Positions 34,470-42,503 of a DNA stretch of 64,000 nt are shown here, piece by piece. The notes beneath the pieces are model-generated. The model was not told where the DNA came from, searched no databases, and saw nothing but the letters and a program-made list of their open reading frames with translations. This DNA comes from AC-32 sp963715575 (GTDB taxonomy: Bacteria > Actinomycetota > Thermoleophilia > Gaiellales > Gaiellaceae). Within the stretch, counting starts at the first letter, position 1, and each line of letters opens with the position of its first letter. Position numbers and translations under genes: made by a program. Location of the stretch: contig OY970250.1 in assembly GCA_963715575.1 (NCBI GenBank), forward strand, positions 2,480,001-2,544,000, written 5' to 3'.

Positions 34470-35713
34470 GCGAGGCGTCGGCCGGCGGTCCCCGGCTGCT
34501 CGTCCGCGACCTCGCGCAGCTCGTGACCGCTCCGGCAGCGGCGCGCGCGCCCCTGCGCGGCCCGGCGCTCCGGGAGCTCGAGCTCGTCGAGAACGCCTTC
34601 GTGCTCTGCGAGGGCGGCACCGTGGCGGCCGCCGGTCCGATGCGCGAGCTCACCGCGCACCGACTCGACGGTGAGCTCGAGGAACTCGACGGCTCCGGCC
34701 TCTGCGCGATCCCGGGCCTCGTCGACTGTCACACGCACCCCGCGTTTCTCGGCGACCGCGTGGAGGAGTTCGCCCTGCGCGCCGCCGGCGCGAGCTATGA
34801 GGAGCTGCACGCGGCCGGCGGCGGGATCCTGTCCACGGTCCGCGCGACACGCGCGGGCGGCCCCGAAGAGCTCGCCGCCGCCGTGCGCCGACACGCCGAC
34901 TGGATGCTCCGGGCCGGCACGACAACCTTCGAGGGGAAGTCCGGCTACGGGCTCGACCGAGACACCGAGCTCGCTTCGCTCGAGGCTGTGGCCTCCGCGG
35001 GTGGCGTCCCCACCTGGCTGGGCGCGCACGCGGTGCCGCCGGAGTTCGGTGACGGCGACGCCTACCTGGACTTCGCCCTCGCCGAGGTCCTGCCGCGCGC
35101 GGCCGAGCTCGCCGAGGCGGCAGACGTCTTCGTCGAAGAGGGTGCGTTCAGCGTCGAGCAGGCGCGCCGCTATCTGACGGCGTGCGGGGGGCTCGGCCTG
35201 GCCCTCCGCCTCCACGGAGACCAGTTCAACGAGCTCGGAGCCGTCGGGCTCACGATCGAGCTCGGCGCACGCTCGATCGACCATCTCGAGGCAACCGGCG
35301 AAAGCGGAGTCCGCGCGCTCGCAACAAGTGACGTGACAGCCGTCCTGCTGCCGGCCAGCGCGCTCTTCCTCGACCGGCCGATGCCGCCCGCCCGAGCGCT
35401 CGTCGATGCCGGCGCTGCGATCGCGCTCGCCACCGACTTCAACCCGGGCAGCGCCTTCTGCGAGAGCCTGCCGCTCGTTTGTTCGCTCGCCTGCACCAAG
35501 CTCCACCTCTCGCCGGACGAGGCGCTTGCCGCCTGCACGGTCAATGCGGCCCACGTGCTGGGGCTCGCGGAGCGTCGCGGGCGAATCGCGGGCGGCCTGG
35601 ACGCGGATCTCGTGCTGCTCGACGCGCCCGACTGGCGGCACCTCGCCTACCACATCGGCGGCGACCTGATCGCGACCGTGATCCGCCGTGGCGCGGTCGC
35701 CTGGGCCGCCTGA
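34466..35713 (+). CDS. hutI: Imidazolonepropionase
   Basis: 415 residues, amidohydrolase fold. Metal ligands: HTH in GLVDCHTHPAFLGDR (about residue 91), the Lys/His segment TTTFEGKSGYGL, LHGDQFNELG and DHLEATGE, and the Asp in LATDFNPGS. It opens the ring of 4-imidazolone-5-propionate to N-formimino-L-glutamate, the substrate of the formimidoyltransferase at the head of the cluster. ATGA overlap with hutU. Confident assignment. Confidence 0.95.
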   Translation: MSEASAGGPRLLVRDLAQLVTAPAAARAPLRGPALRELELVENAFVLCEGGTVAAAGPMRELTAHRLDGELEELDGSGLCAIPGLVDCHTHPAFLGDRVEEFALRAAGASYEELHAAGGGILSTVRATRAGGPEELAAAVRRHADWMLRAGTTTFEGKSGYGLDRDTELASLEAVASAGGVPTWLGAHAVPPEFGDGDAYLDFALAEVLPRAAELAEAADVFVEEGAFSVEQARRYLTACGGLGLALRLHGDQFNELGAVGLTIELGARSIDHLEATGESGVRALATSDVTAVLLPASALFLDRPMPPARALVDAGAAIALATDFNPGSAFCESLPLVCSLACTKLHLSPDEALAACTVNAAHVLGLAERRGRIAGGLDADLVLLDAPDWRHLAYHIGGDLIATVIRRGAVAWAA

Positions 35714-35732
35714 CCCGGCTACGCTTGGCCCG

Positions 35733-36164
35733 ATGCCAACGCGTAAACAGCGGCGCCGGCGGCAGAAAGAGCTCCGGCACGAATACGAGTACGTCTACGT
35801 CGACGGCGAGGGCCAGGAGGTGGAGGTCGACCCGGCCGAGCTGGAGGCCGCGACCCCGCGCCGTAACGGCAAGCGGGAGGGGAAGGCGACACCGGCCAAG
35901 GGCCGCGGCGGCAAGACCATCCGCGAGGTGCAACCGCCCTCGTGGAACCGCGTGCTCAAGCGCGTCCTGTTGATCGCTCCGCTCCTCTTTCTCGCCTTCT
36001 CGGCGCTGAACCACGACCAGTCGCTCGCCAACCGCCTGGCGATCACGGCCGTCTACACGGGCTTCTTCGCGCCCTTCATGTACTTGATGGACCGGGCGCT
36101 GTACCGCTCGTACCTCCGCCGCAGCGGGCAGGAGACGCCCGGCCGGCAGAGCCGCAAGCGCTGA
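35733..36164 (+). CDS. Small basic membrane protein of unknown function
   Basis: 143 residues. A charged cytoplasmic N-terminal part (RKQRRRRQKELRHEYEYVYV, then a Lys/Arg-rich linker) precedes two transmembrane segments at about 77-90 and 98-115, and a basic tail. ATG 35733 follows TACGCT (35720-35725) by 7 bases, so it is likely leaderless; upstream in-frame starts fall within hutI. The layout resembles small membrane proteins common in Actinobacteria, but I do not recognise a named family. Confidence 0.75.
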   Translation: MPTRKQRRRRQKELRHEYEYVYVDGEGQEVEVDPAELEAATPRRNGKREGKATPAKGRGGKTIREVQPPSWNRVLKRVLLIAPLLFLAFSALNHDQSLANRLAITAVYTGFFAPFMYLMDRALYRSYLRRSGQETPGRQSRKR

Positions 36165-36197
36165 CGCCTCCGGGCGAGTCGATGCCGCGCTCTGATC

Positions 36198-36273
36198 GGC
36201 ACACGTTCGTCACGGTCCCGTGACAGACCCGCGCGCCCGCCGCGGCTAGGCTCGCAGTGGGGAGGAGGCCGGG
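36198..36273 (+). promoter_or_regulatory. Repeat-operator promoter module, copy B (upstream of the hydrolase/hisS/aspS operon)
   Basis: GGCAC (36198-36202), GTCAC (36209-36213), GTGAC (36220-36224), each 11 bp apart; GTCACGG and CCGTGAC also form a palindrome with a 2-base centre. TAGGCT -10 at 36247-36252 lies 27 bp after the third pentamer start, and the predicted transcript begins at 36259 with GGGGAGGAGGCCGGG. A proximal leaderless -10 for the next gene is TAGACT at 36364-36369. The 36165-36378 gap holds nothing else I can support. Confidence 0.65.
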
Positions 36274-36378
36274 TGCGCCTGAACTACGGGACCGCCCGAG
36301 GCGAGCGCGATTTGCTGTCCACTGACCACAACAAGGCGCCCGAGAAGGGCGAGACCGCCCGGTTAGACTCACGCTCCC

Positions 36379-37029
36379 GTGAGCGAGAATCCCGCACTCG
36401 CCGTCGACCGCTACGAGCTCGGCCCGATCGGCACGAACTGCTACGTCATCCGCACCACGCGGGAGGCGACCGAGGCCGTTGTCGTCGATCCCGGCGGCGA
36501 CGCCGCCGAGCTCAGGCTCGAGCTCGACCGGCTGGGCGCGAGCGTGGCCGCGATCCTGATCACGCACGGCCACTGGGACCACCTCGGCGGCGTCGCCGAC
36601 CTCGCCGAGGGCACCGGCGCGCCGGTCTACATGGCCGAGGACGAGCGGGCGCTGCTCGAGAACCTGCCCGACCTCGTTCCACAGGGCGTGAGCGCGCGCT
36701 CCTACACCGCCGACACCTTCCTCGAGGGCGACGAGACCCTCGGGCTCGCCGGGATCGAGTTCGAGACGCTCCGCGTCCCGGGCCACTCCCCGGCCCATCT
36801 CGCCTACCACGCCGACGGCTGCCTCTTCTCCGGCGACGTGCTCTTCGCGGGCTCGGTCGGGCGCACCGACCTGCCGGGCGCCGACTGGGAGACCCTGATC
36901 AAGTCGATCGAGAGCCTGAGCGAGCGTTTCCCGCCGGAGACGATCGTCTACTCCGGCCACGGTCCTCCGACGACGCTCGGCGCGGAGCTCGAGCGCAATC
37001 CGTTCCTCACCCAGCTGCGCGCCTCGTGA
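36379..37029 (+). CDS. Metallo-beta-lactamase-fold hydrolase (glyoxalase II-like)
   Basis: 216 residues. Metal-binding motif THGHWDH near residue 55, then PGHSPAHLAYH, FSGDVLFAGSVGRTDLPG and YSGHGPPTTLG, all typical of the small glyoxalase II/YcbL group that hydrolyses thioesters such as S-lactoylglutathione analogues. The real substrate is unknown. GTG 36379 is 9 bases from TAGACT. Overlaps hisS by GTGA, so it leads a hydrolase-hisS-aspS operon, an arrangement seen in other Actinobacteria. Confidence 0.88.
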   Translation: MSENPALAVDRYELGPIGTNCYVIRTTREATEAVVVDPGGDAAELRLELDRLGASVAAILITHGHWDHLGGVADLAEGTGAPVYMAEDERALLENLPDLVPQGVSARSYTADTFLEGDETLGLAGIEFETLRVPGHSPAHLAYHADGCLFSGDVLFAGSVGRTDLPGADWETLIKSIESLSERFPPETIVYSGHGPPTTLGAELERNPFLTQLRAS

Positions 37030-38261
37030 CGACGTTCGAGGCGCCGCGCGGCACACACGACATCCTCCCGTCCGAGCAGCCGCTCTGGCGGCTGGTGACG
37101 ACCGAGGCCGAGCGCCTCTGCTCGCTCTACGGCTACCGCCCGATCCAGACGCCCGCCTTCGAGGACACCGCTGTCTTCGAGCGCACGTCCGGCCAAGGCT
37201 CGGACGTCGTGCACAAGGAGATGTACACGTTCGAGGATCGCGGTGGCCGCTCGTTGACGCTGCGCCCGGAGGCAACCGCCCCGATCGCGCGCGCCTACCT
37301 CGAGCACGGCCTGCACCGCGAGGCGCAGCCGGTCAAGCTCTACACGATCGCGACCATGTACCGGTACGCGGCCCCGCAGCGCGGCCGCTACCGCGAGCAC
37401 TGGCAGCTCTCGGTCGAGGCGATCGGATCGGAGGATCCGGCGATCGACGCCGAGGTGATCCAGCTCTACGACGAGCTGCTCGCGCGGTTGGGCGTGACGA
37501 ACTACGAGCTGCTCCTGAACTCGATCGGCGACGAGAACTGCCGGCCGGCCTACCTTGAGCAGCTGACCGCGTGGCTCGACGAGCACGAGGACGTCCTCGA
37601 CGAGGAGGCCCGCCAGAAGCGAGAGACCAGCCCGCTGCGCGTCTTCGACGTGAAGAACGAGCAGGTGCTGGCGGCGCTCGAGGAGGCGCCGAAGATCGGC
37701 GACTCGCTCTGCGACGAGTGCCGCGCGCACTTCGAGGCGGTGCAGGCCCAGCTCGAGAACTACGCCGTCAAGTTCACGCTCGCCCCGACGCTCGTGCGCG
37801 GGCTCGACTACTACACACGCACGGCGTTCGAGTTCGTGGACGAGGCGATCGGCGCCAAGAGCTCGATCTGCGGGGGCGGCCGCTACGACGGCCTGATCGA
37901 GCAGCTGGGCGGCAAGCCGACGCCCGGGATCGGCTTCGGCGCCGGCATCGAGCGGCTGCTGCTCTCGCTGGAGGAGGCAGGCGTGAGCACCGAGCCCGAG
38001 GAGCTCGACGTGTTCGTCGCGGTCGTCGAGGCCGACCTCAAGCCCCGCGCGCTGCCGCTCGTGCAGGAGCTCCGCCGCCACGGGCTGAGCACCGAGGTCG
38101 ACTACGCCGGCCGCTCGCTCAAGGGCCAGCTCACGCACGCGCGCCGGCTCGGCGCGAAGGCGATCGTCGAGTGGGGGCTCGAGCGCTCGACCCTTCGGCG
38201 TCCCGGGCAGCAGGACGAGGAGGTTCCGACGGCCGAGCTGGCGGAGAGGCTGAGGACATGA
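37026..38261 (+). CDS. hisS: Histidine--tRNA ligase
   Basis: Class II synthetase, 411 residues. Motif 1 region APRGTHDILPSE, motif 2 YRYAAPQRGRYREHWQLSVE, histidine A motif LVRGLDYYTRTAFEF and histidine B motif GGGRYDGL, then GIGFGAGIERLLL (motif 3) and an anticodon-binding domain ending the protein. GTG 37026 forms GTGA with the preceding stop. The frame is open back to 36273 in the shadow of the hydrolase gene; that extension is not coding. Confidence 0.97.
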   Translation: MTTFEAPRGTHDILPSEQPLWRLVTTEAERLCSLYGYRPIQTPAFEDTAVFERTSGQGSDVVHKEMYTFEDRGGRSLTLRPEATAPIARAYLEHGLHREAQPVKLYTIATMYRYAAPQRGRYREHWQLSVEAIGSEDPAIDAEVIQLYDELLARLGVTNYELLLNSIGDENCRPAYLEQLTAWLDEHEDVLDEEARQKRETSPLRVFDVKNEQVLAALEEAPKIGDSLCDECRAHFEAVQAQLENYAVKFTLAPTLVRGLDYYTRTAFEFVDEAIGAKSSICGGGRYDGLIEQLGGKPTPGIGFGAGIERLLLSLEEAGVSTEPEELDVFVAVVEADLKPRALPLVQELRRHGLSTEVDYAGRSLKGQLTHARRLGAKAIVEWGLERSTLRRPGQQDEEVPTAELAERLRT

Positions 38262-40003
38262 GGTGGCGCGACCTCCTGGCGGGCGAGCTCCGCAAGGAGC
38301 AGGTCGGAGAGCGCCTTGCCCTGGCCGGCTGGGCGGCGCGGCGGCGCGACCACGGCGGGCTCGTCTTCATCGACCTCCGCGACGAGAGCGGCATCGCGCA
38401 GCTCGTGATCAATCCCGAGCGCGCGCCCGCGGCGGCGAAGGTCGCGCACGAGATCCGCAATGAGTTCGTGATCCGCGCGGAGGGCGAGGTGATGGCGCGG
38501 GCACCCGAGGCGGTCAACCCGAACCTGCCGACGGGCGAGGTCGAGCTGCAGGTGGACGAGCTCGAGATCGTCTCGCGCTCCGAGCCGCTGCCGTTCCAGC
38601 TCGACGACGAGAACGTGGAGGAGGCCACGCGGCTGCGCTACCGCTACCTCGACCTGCGGCGCGAGAGGATGCAGCACAACCTGCGTCTCTCGGCGACGGT
38701 GGTCGCCGCGATCCGGCGCTTCATGGACGAGCAGGGTTTCGTCGATGTCTGGACACCGAACCTGACGCGTGCGACGCCCGAGGGCGCCCGCGACTTCCTC
38801 GCGCCCGTGCGGCTGCAGCCGGGCAACTTCTTCGCGCTGCCGCAGTCGCCGCAGCTGTTCAAGCAGACGTTGATCGTGGCCGGCTTCGGCCGCTACTACC
38901 AGATGGCCATCTGCTTCCGGGACGAGGATCTCCGCGCCGACCGCCAGTTCGAGTTCCGCCAGCTCGACCTCGAGCTGGCCTTCCCGACGCGCGAGGAGGT
39001 CTGGGACGTGCTCGAGGGTGCTGTCGTCGCCTCGTTCGAGGCGCTCGGCCGCACGCCGCCGGAACGCCCGTTCCGGCGCCTGACCTGGCACGAGGCGATG
39101 GCGCGCTTCGGCTCCGACAAGCCCGACCTGCGCTTCGGCCTCGAGCTGCACGACCTGACCGCCGAGACGCGGGATTCCGACTTCAAGGTGTTCGCGCAGG
39201 CGCCGAGCGTCCAGTACCTGGTGGTGCCCCAGCAGCTCTCCCGCGCCGAGCTCGCCTCGCTCGAGGAGCTGGCGAAGGAGTGGGGCGGCAAGGGTCTCGC
39301 GTATCTGGTCTTCGACGAGGAGGGCGAGGTGCGCTCGCCCATCGCGAAGTTCCTCTCCGCCGAGGTGATCGAGGCGGTCCGGCCCGACGAGCCGGCCGCG
39401 ACCGTGCTCTTCGGTGCCGACGAGCCCGCGACGGTCGCGCGCGTGCTCTCGGCCGTGCGCAACCATCTCGGCCGTGAGCTGGGGCTGATCGACGAGAGCC
39501 GCGACGAGTTCCTCTGGGTGACCGATTTCCCGCTCTTCGAGTGGGACGAGGACGGCGGGCGCTGGACGTTCAGTCACCACCCGTTCACGGGCATCCGGCC
39601 TGGCGACGAGGACCTGATCGAGAGCGACCCCGGCGCTGCGCTGAGCCAGGCCTACGACCTCGTCTGGAACGGTTGGGAGCTCGGTTCGGGCTCGATCCGG
39701 ATCCACGACTCCGAGCTCCAGAAGCGCGTCTTCAAGCAGATGGGGATCGACGAGCAGCAGGCGGAGGAGCGCTTCGGCTTCCTGCTCGAGGTGCTGCGGA
39801 TGGGCGCGCCGCCGCACGGCGGGTTCGCGATGGGGCTCGAGCGCTTCGTCGCGCTGCTGGCCGGCGAGTCGAACATCCGCGAGGTGGTCGCCTTCCCGAA
39901 GACGGCCTCCGGCTCCGAGCCGATGACGGGCGCGCCGACGCCGATCGCGAAGGAAATCCTCGCCGAGCTCGGAATTCAGGTCCTGCCCCAATTCGAGTCG
40001 TGA
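38258..40003 (+). CDS. aspS: Aspartate--tRNA(Asp/Asn) ligase
   Basis: 581 residues, bacterial-type AspRS: N-terminal OB fold with WAARRRDHGGLVFIDLRD, motif 2 CFRDEDLRADRQFEFRQLD, the GAD insertion domain in the middle, motif 3 GGFAMGLERFVALLAG. ATG 38258 forms ATGA with hisS. No gatCAB genes are in the window, so whether it also mischarges tRNA-Asn cannot be decided here. Confidence 0.97.
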   Translation: MRWRDLLAGELRKEQVGERLALAGWAARRRDHGGLVFIDLRDESGIAQLVINPERAPAAAKVAHEIRNEFVIRAEGEVMARAPEAVNPNLPTGEVELQVDELEIVSRSEPLPFQLDDENVEEATRLRYRYLDLRRERMQHNLRLSATVVAAIRRFMDEQGFVDVWTPNLTRATPEGARDFLAPVRLQPGNFFALPQSPQLFKQTLIVAGFGRYYQMAICFRDEDLRADRQFEFRQLDLELAFPTREEVWDVLEGAVVASFEALGRTPPERPFRRLTWHEAMARFGSDKPDLRFGLELHDLTAETRDSDFKVFAQAPSVQYLVVPQQLSRAELASLEELAKEWGGKGLAYLVFDEEGEVRSPIAKFLSAEVIEAVRPDEPAATVLFGADEPATVARVLSAVRNHLGRELGLIDESRDEFLWVTDFPLFEWDEDGGRWTFSHHPFTGIRPGDEDLIESDPGAALSQAYDLVWNGWELGSGSIRIHDSELQKRVFKQMGIDEQQAEERFGFLLEVLRMGAPPHGGFAMGLERFVALLAGESNIREVVAFPKTASGSEPMTGAPTPIAKEILAELGIQVLPQFES

Positions 40004-40028
40004 CGGGAGCCGGTGCAGCCGTCATACT
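40000..40028 (+). promoter_or_regulatory. Promoter with leader and Shine-Dalgarno for the coiled-coil protein
   Basis: GTGACG (40000-40005), 17-base spacer, CATACT (40023-40028). AGGAG at 40051-40055 then serves as ribosome binding site 12 bases before the ATG at 40068. One of few leadered starts in this window. Confidence 0.5.
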
Positions 40029-40067
40029 TGACGGCATCCGAGGTCGAGTCAGGAGAAGAGACAGCGC

Positions 40068-40952
40068 ATGGCATCCGAAGGTCCCGAGCGAGCGTCGCAA
40101 GCACCGTCGCTGACGTCGTTGCCGCGGGTCGAGGACCTGCCGAGCGCCGCCGACGGCTACGACCGCGAGAAGGTGCGCGAGGCCTTCGAGGCCTTCCGCC
40201 GGCACACGACCCAGCTCCAGGTCCAGCTCCGCGTGCTCCAGGCCGCGGGCCAGAGCGGCGCCGAGCCGACCGGGCACGCGGTGCGGATGGACGCGATGCA
40301 CATGATCCGAGCCGCGGCCGAGATGGCCGACACGATCGAGCGCGACGCGCAGACGGCCTCGGCCGCCCAGCTGCGCCGCACCGAGCAGGAGGTCTCGCGG
40401 CGCCAGCGTGAGCTGCAGGAGCGCCAGGGCGACGTCGACAAGTTCCGCCAGGAGAGCGAGCGCCTGCGCGCCGAGATGCTGAACGCGGCCAAGAGCGAGG
40501 CGCGCAAGACGACGCAGGAGGCGGAGCAGCAAGCGTCCAAGGAGATCACGGAGGCCGAGTCGCGGTCGGCCCGGCTGCTCGAGCAGGCCCGCCACCAGGC
40601 GACCGAGCTCACGAACGCGACGCGCGCCGAGGTCGAGCAGACGCTCGAGTGGGCGCGCGGGCAGGCCGGCGCGATCATCGCCCGCGCCCAGGAAGGTGCA
40701 GAGCAGCTGCTCTCCGCCGCCGGTCTCGGCGACGAGGCGATCGAGCGCGTTGCGCAGTCGATCGTCAGCGCCGCACAGGCAGCGGCCGAATCGAGCCGAG
40801 GAACCGGGGCATCGTCCGCGGTCTCCGGCCCGCAGTTGCGGGAGCCAGAGGCCGAGCCCGAGGATGAGCCGGAGGAGCCGCCGGTCTCACCACCGGCCTC
40901 GCCGGGCCCCTCGCCGCCTGCGCCGCAGAACGAAGACGACACGACCGGCTAG
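40068..40952 (+). CDS. DivIVA-like coiled-coil protein
   Basis: 294 residues. After a short lead, residues about 30-215 are almost wholly helical with heptad character and many Gln, Glu, Arg and Ala (for example LRRTEQEVSRRQRELQERQ). The C-terminal 60 residues are a disordered, acidic and Pro-rich tail. This resembles the DivIVA/Wag31 scaffold class in style, but the membrane-binding N-terminal DivIVA motif is not clear, so a general coiled-coil scaffold is the safer call. It starts a group with two membrane paralogs and an RlpA-like protein. Its TAG stop is reused as the next gene's -10. Confidence 0.7.
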   Translation: MASEGPERASQAPSLTSLPRVEDLPSAADGYDREKVREAFEAFRRHTTQLQVQLRVLQAAGQSGAEPTGHAVRMDAMHMIRAAAEMADTIERDAQTASAAQLRRTEQEVSRRQRELQERQGDVDKFRQESERLRAEMLNAAKSEARKTTQEAEQQASKEITEAESRSARLLEQARHQATELTNATRAEVEQTLEWARGQAGAIIARAQEGAEQLLSAAGLGDEAIERVAQSIVSAAQAAAESSRGTGASSAVSGPQLREPEAEPEDEPEEPPVSPPASPGPSPPAPQNEDDTTG

Positions 40953-40961
40953 GCTCGGGCC

Positions 40962-41525
40962 GTGCTCCCGGGCCGGCTCGGACTTCGCTTCGCGCTCGAG
41001 GCGCTCTTCTTGGTGCTGCTCGCCATCGGTGCGGGCCTCGCCGACCTGCGCCCGGGCTTCATCGTGCTCGTGATGGCGATCGCCTGGCTGCTCGTCGCGA
41101 TCGTCGAGTACACCGCCGAGCGGATCTCGGCCTCGTCGCTGGCCTACCTCGTGCCCCAGCGCGGCGAGCCGCCGGTGGACGAGGCCGAGGCGGCGTGGCC
41201 GATGCCCGAGGAGCGGACGGTGGTGGCGCCGCCCGAGCGGCCCGAGCCCGAGCCCGAGCCGGAACCGGAGCCCGAGCCGGAGCCGGAGCCGGAGCTGCCG
41301 CTCGCCGTAGACGAACCCGAGCCCGCGCTCGAGGAGGAGCCCGCGCGCCCGGGGCGGTTGCGCTCGCTCCTGCGCCGGCGCGAGCCGGACGCCGAGCCCC
41401 AGCCCGCGGAGCCGCCGCGGCACGTGAAGCTGCTGCCGCGCCGGTCGGCTCCACAGGAGAGCCGGGCCTCCCAGGAGGTCGCCGAGCTCTTCGACAAGCC
41501 CGATGAGTCGGAGCAGAGCGGGTGA
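40962..41525 (+). CDS. Pro-Glu-repeat membrane protein, paralog 1
   Basis: 187 residues. Two transmembrane helices at about 8-28 and 30-48, then a cytoplasmic or extracellular region with a tandem (Glu-Pro)n run near residues 90-112, and a basic C-terminal part. GTG 40962 follows TAGGCT (40950-40955) by 6 bases; the hexamer starts with the stop codon of the preceding gene. The next gene has the same design, so the two are a tandem duplication. Function unknown; position suggests a cell-envelope role. Confidence 0.75.
   Translation: MLPGRLGLRFALEALFLVLLAIGAGLADLRPGFIVLVMAIAWLLVAIVEYTAERISASSLAYLVPQRGEPPVDEAEAAWPMPEERTVVAPPERPEPEPEPEPEPEPEPEPELPLAVDEPEPALEEEPARPGRLRSLLRRREPDAEPQPAEPPRHVKLLPRRSAPQESRASQEVAELFDKPDESEQSG
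41240..41300 (+). repeat. Glu-Pro codon repeat in paralog 1
   Basis: Repeated 6-base units GAGCCC/GAGCCG/GAACCG encode alternating Glu and Pro. The unit varies at the third codon position, so the repeat is kept by protein selection more than by recent slippage. Confidence 0.8.
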
Positions 41526-42067
41526 GGATCCGGCTCTCGCTCGTCCGCTTCCTGCTCGAGGCCACGTTTCTCGTCCTGATCGCGGCCGCAGCCGGGCTCG
41601 CCGGGCTCGAGGCGGTCTGGATCGGCGTCGTCATGTTCGGCGCGTGGCTGCTCGTTGCCCTGATCGAGCGCGCCGGCTCCCGGCGCCGACGCGTGAGCGC
41701 CGAGCCGGCCGCTGAGCCTGAGCCCGAGCCGGAGCCGGCGCCCGAGCCCGAACCTGAGCCCGAACCGGAGCCCGAGCCGGAACCGGTGCTCGTCGCGGTG
41801 CCGCCTCCGCCAGCGGAGCCCGAGCCCGAACCGGAGCCCGAGCCCGTGGTCGTCCCGCTCCTGCGAGACCAAGCTCCGCGCATGTGGAACCTCTGGGAGC
41901 TCGAGCGCCTCGCCGAGAAGATGAACGGCGACGCGAACGCGGAGGAGCGAATGCTCCTGCTCGTGTCCCTGCGCGAGTTCGCGGATCCCTCGGGCGACCT
42001 CCCGGTCGAGTTCGACGCGCTGGTGCGGGACGCGTTCGGCGCCGGCCTCGCGGGGCTCGCCAGGTGA
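41522..42067 (+). CDS. Pro-Glu-repeat membrane protein, paralog 2
   Basis: 181 residues. The N-terminal LVRFLLEATFLVLIAAAAG matches the FALEALFLVLLAIGAG of the preceding protein, followed by a second helix (MFGAWLLVALIE) and a longer Glu-Pro region (about residues 64-115). It then has a folded-looking C-terminal segment (MWNLWELERLAEKM) absent from paralog 1. GTGA overlaps on both sides show co-translation. No family recognised. Confidence 0.75.
   Translation: MRIRLSLVRFLLEATFLVLIAAAAGLAGLEAVWIGVVMFGAWLLVALIERAGSRRRRVSAEPAAEPEPEPEPAPEPEPEPEPEPEPEPVLVAVPPPPAEPEPEPEPEPVVVPLLRDQAPRMWNLWELERLAEKMNGDANAEERMLLLVSLREFADPSGDLPVEFDALVRDAFGAGLAGLAR
41713..41850 (+). repeat. Glu-Pro codon repeat in paralog 2
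   Basis: Two blocks of GAGCCN/GAACCN units separated by a hydrophobic VLVAVPPPP stretch. Such rigid Glu-Pro rods can span a cell-wall layer, as in TonB-like linkers, but this is only an analogy. Confidence 0.75.
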
Positions 42068-42483
42068 CCGCCGCCTCGGTCCAGCGGCAGGTCGCGCTCG
42101 CGGGTATCGCGCTGCTCGCCGCGGTCGTCGCGCTCGCCCTGACGTCGCACGACAAGAGCCAGGCAGTGACGGGGATCCCGCAGCCGGTGCCGGTCGCGGG
42201 CGGCGGCTGGTACTCGGCGCTCGCCGGCGCCGAGCGGCCCCGCTACGGCCACCGCACCCACTGCGGCTACGTGCTCAAGCCCGGCACCGAGGGCGTGACC
42301 GACTCCGTCCTGCCCTGCGGGATCCTCGTCTACGTCGCCTACAAGGACAGCCCGCGGATCCTCACGCGCGTGATCGACCGCCGCCCGGTGCTGCCGGGCC
42401 GCAAGTTCGACCTCACGCCGAAGCTCGCGGAAGAGCTCGGCGTCGACGGCGTCCAGCGCATCCGCTGGGTGTTCGCGAGATAG
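42064..42483 (+). CDS. RlpA-like double-psi beta-barrel protein
   Basis: 139 residues from GTG 42064 (GTGA overlap). One N-terminal membrane anchor or uncleaved signal (IALLAAVVALALT). The rest matches the RlpA/expansin-type barrel: WYSALAGAERP, THCGYVLKPG, LPCGILVYVAY, RVIDRRPVLPGRKFDLTP and KLAEELGVDG, including the Asp used by lytic transglycosylases of this fold (DLTP). It probably binds or cuts peptidoglycan outside the membrane. With the coiled-coil and Pro-Glu-rich proteins it forms a likely envelope module. Confidence 0.75.
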   Translation: MTAASVQRQVALAGIALLAAVVALALTSHDKSQAVTGIPQPVPVAGGGWYSALAGAERPRYGHRTHCGYVLKPGTEGVTDSVLPCGILVYVAYKDSPRILTRVIDRRPVLPGRKFDLTPKLAEELGVDGVQRIRWVFAR

Positions 42484-42491
42484 GCCGTCGC

Positions 42492-42497
42492 TACACT
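42492..42497 (+). promoter_or_regulatory. -10 hexamer of the candidate 6S RNA
   Basis: TACACT, in the context CTACACT shared with both tRNA genes. The predicted transcript would start near 42504. The -35 region is weak. Confidence 0.5.
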
Positions 42498-42503
42498 GAG
42501 ACC

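Noticed and set aside
36273..37025. Long open frame in phase with hisS running through the metallo-hydrolase gene
   Set aside because: The hydrolase frame has clear catalytic motifs over the same bases; the other frame is Arg-rich high-GC shadow. The GTGA overlap fixes the hisS start.
41240..41850. Tandem DNA repeat or CRISPR-like array
   Set aside because: The units are 6-base Glu-Pro codons inside two genes, with no spacers and third-position variation.
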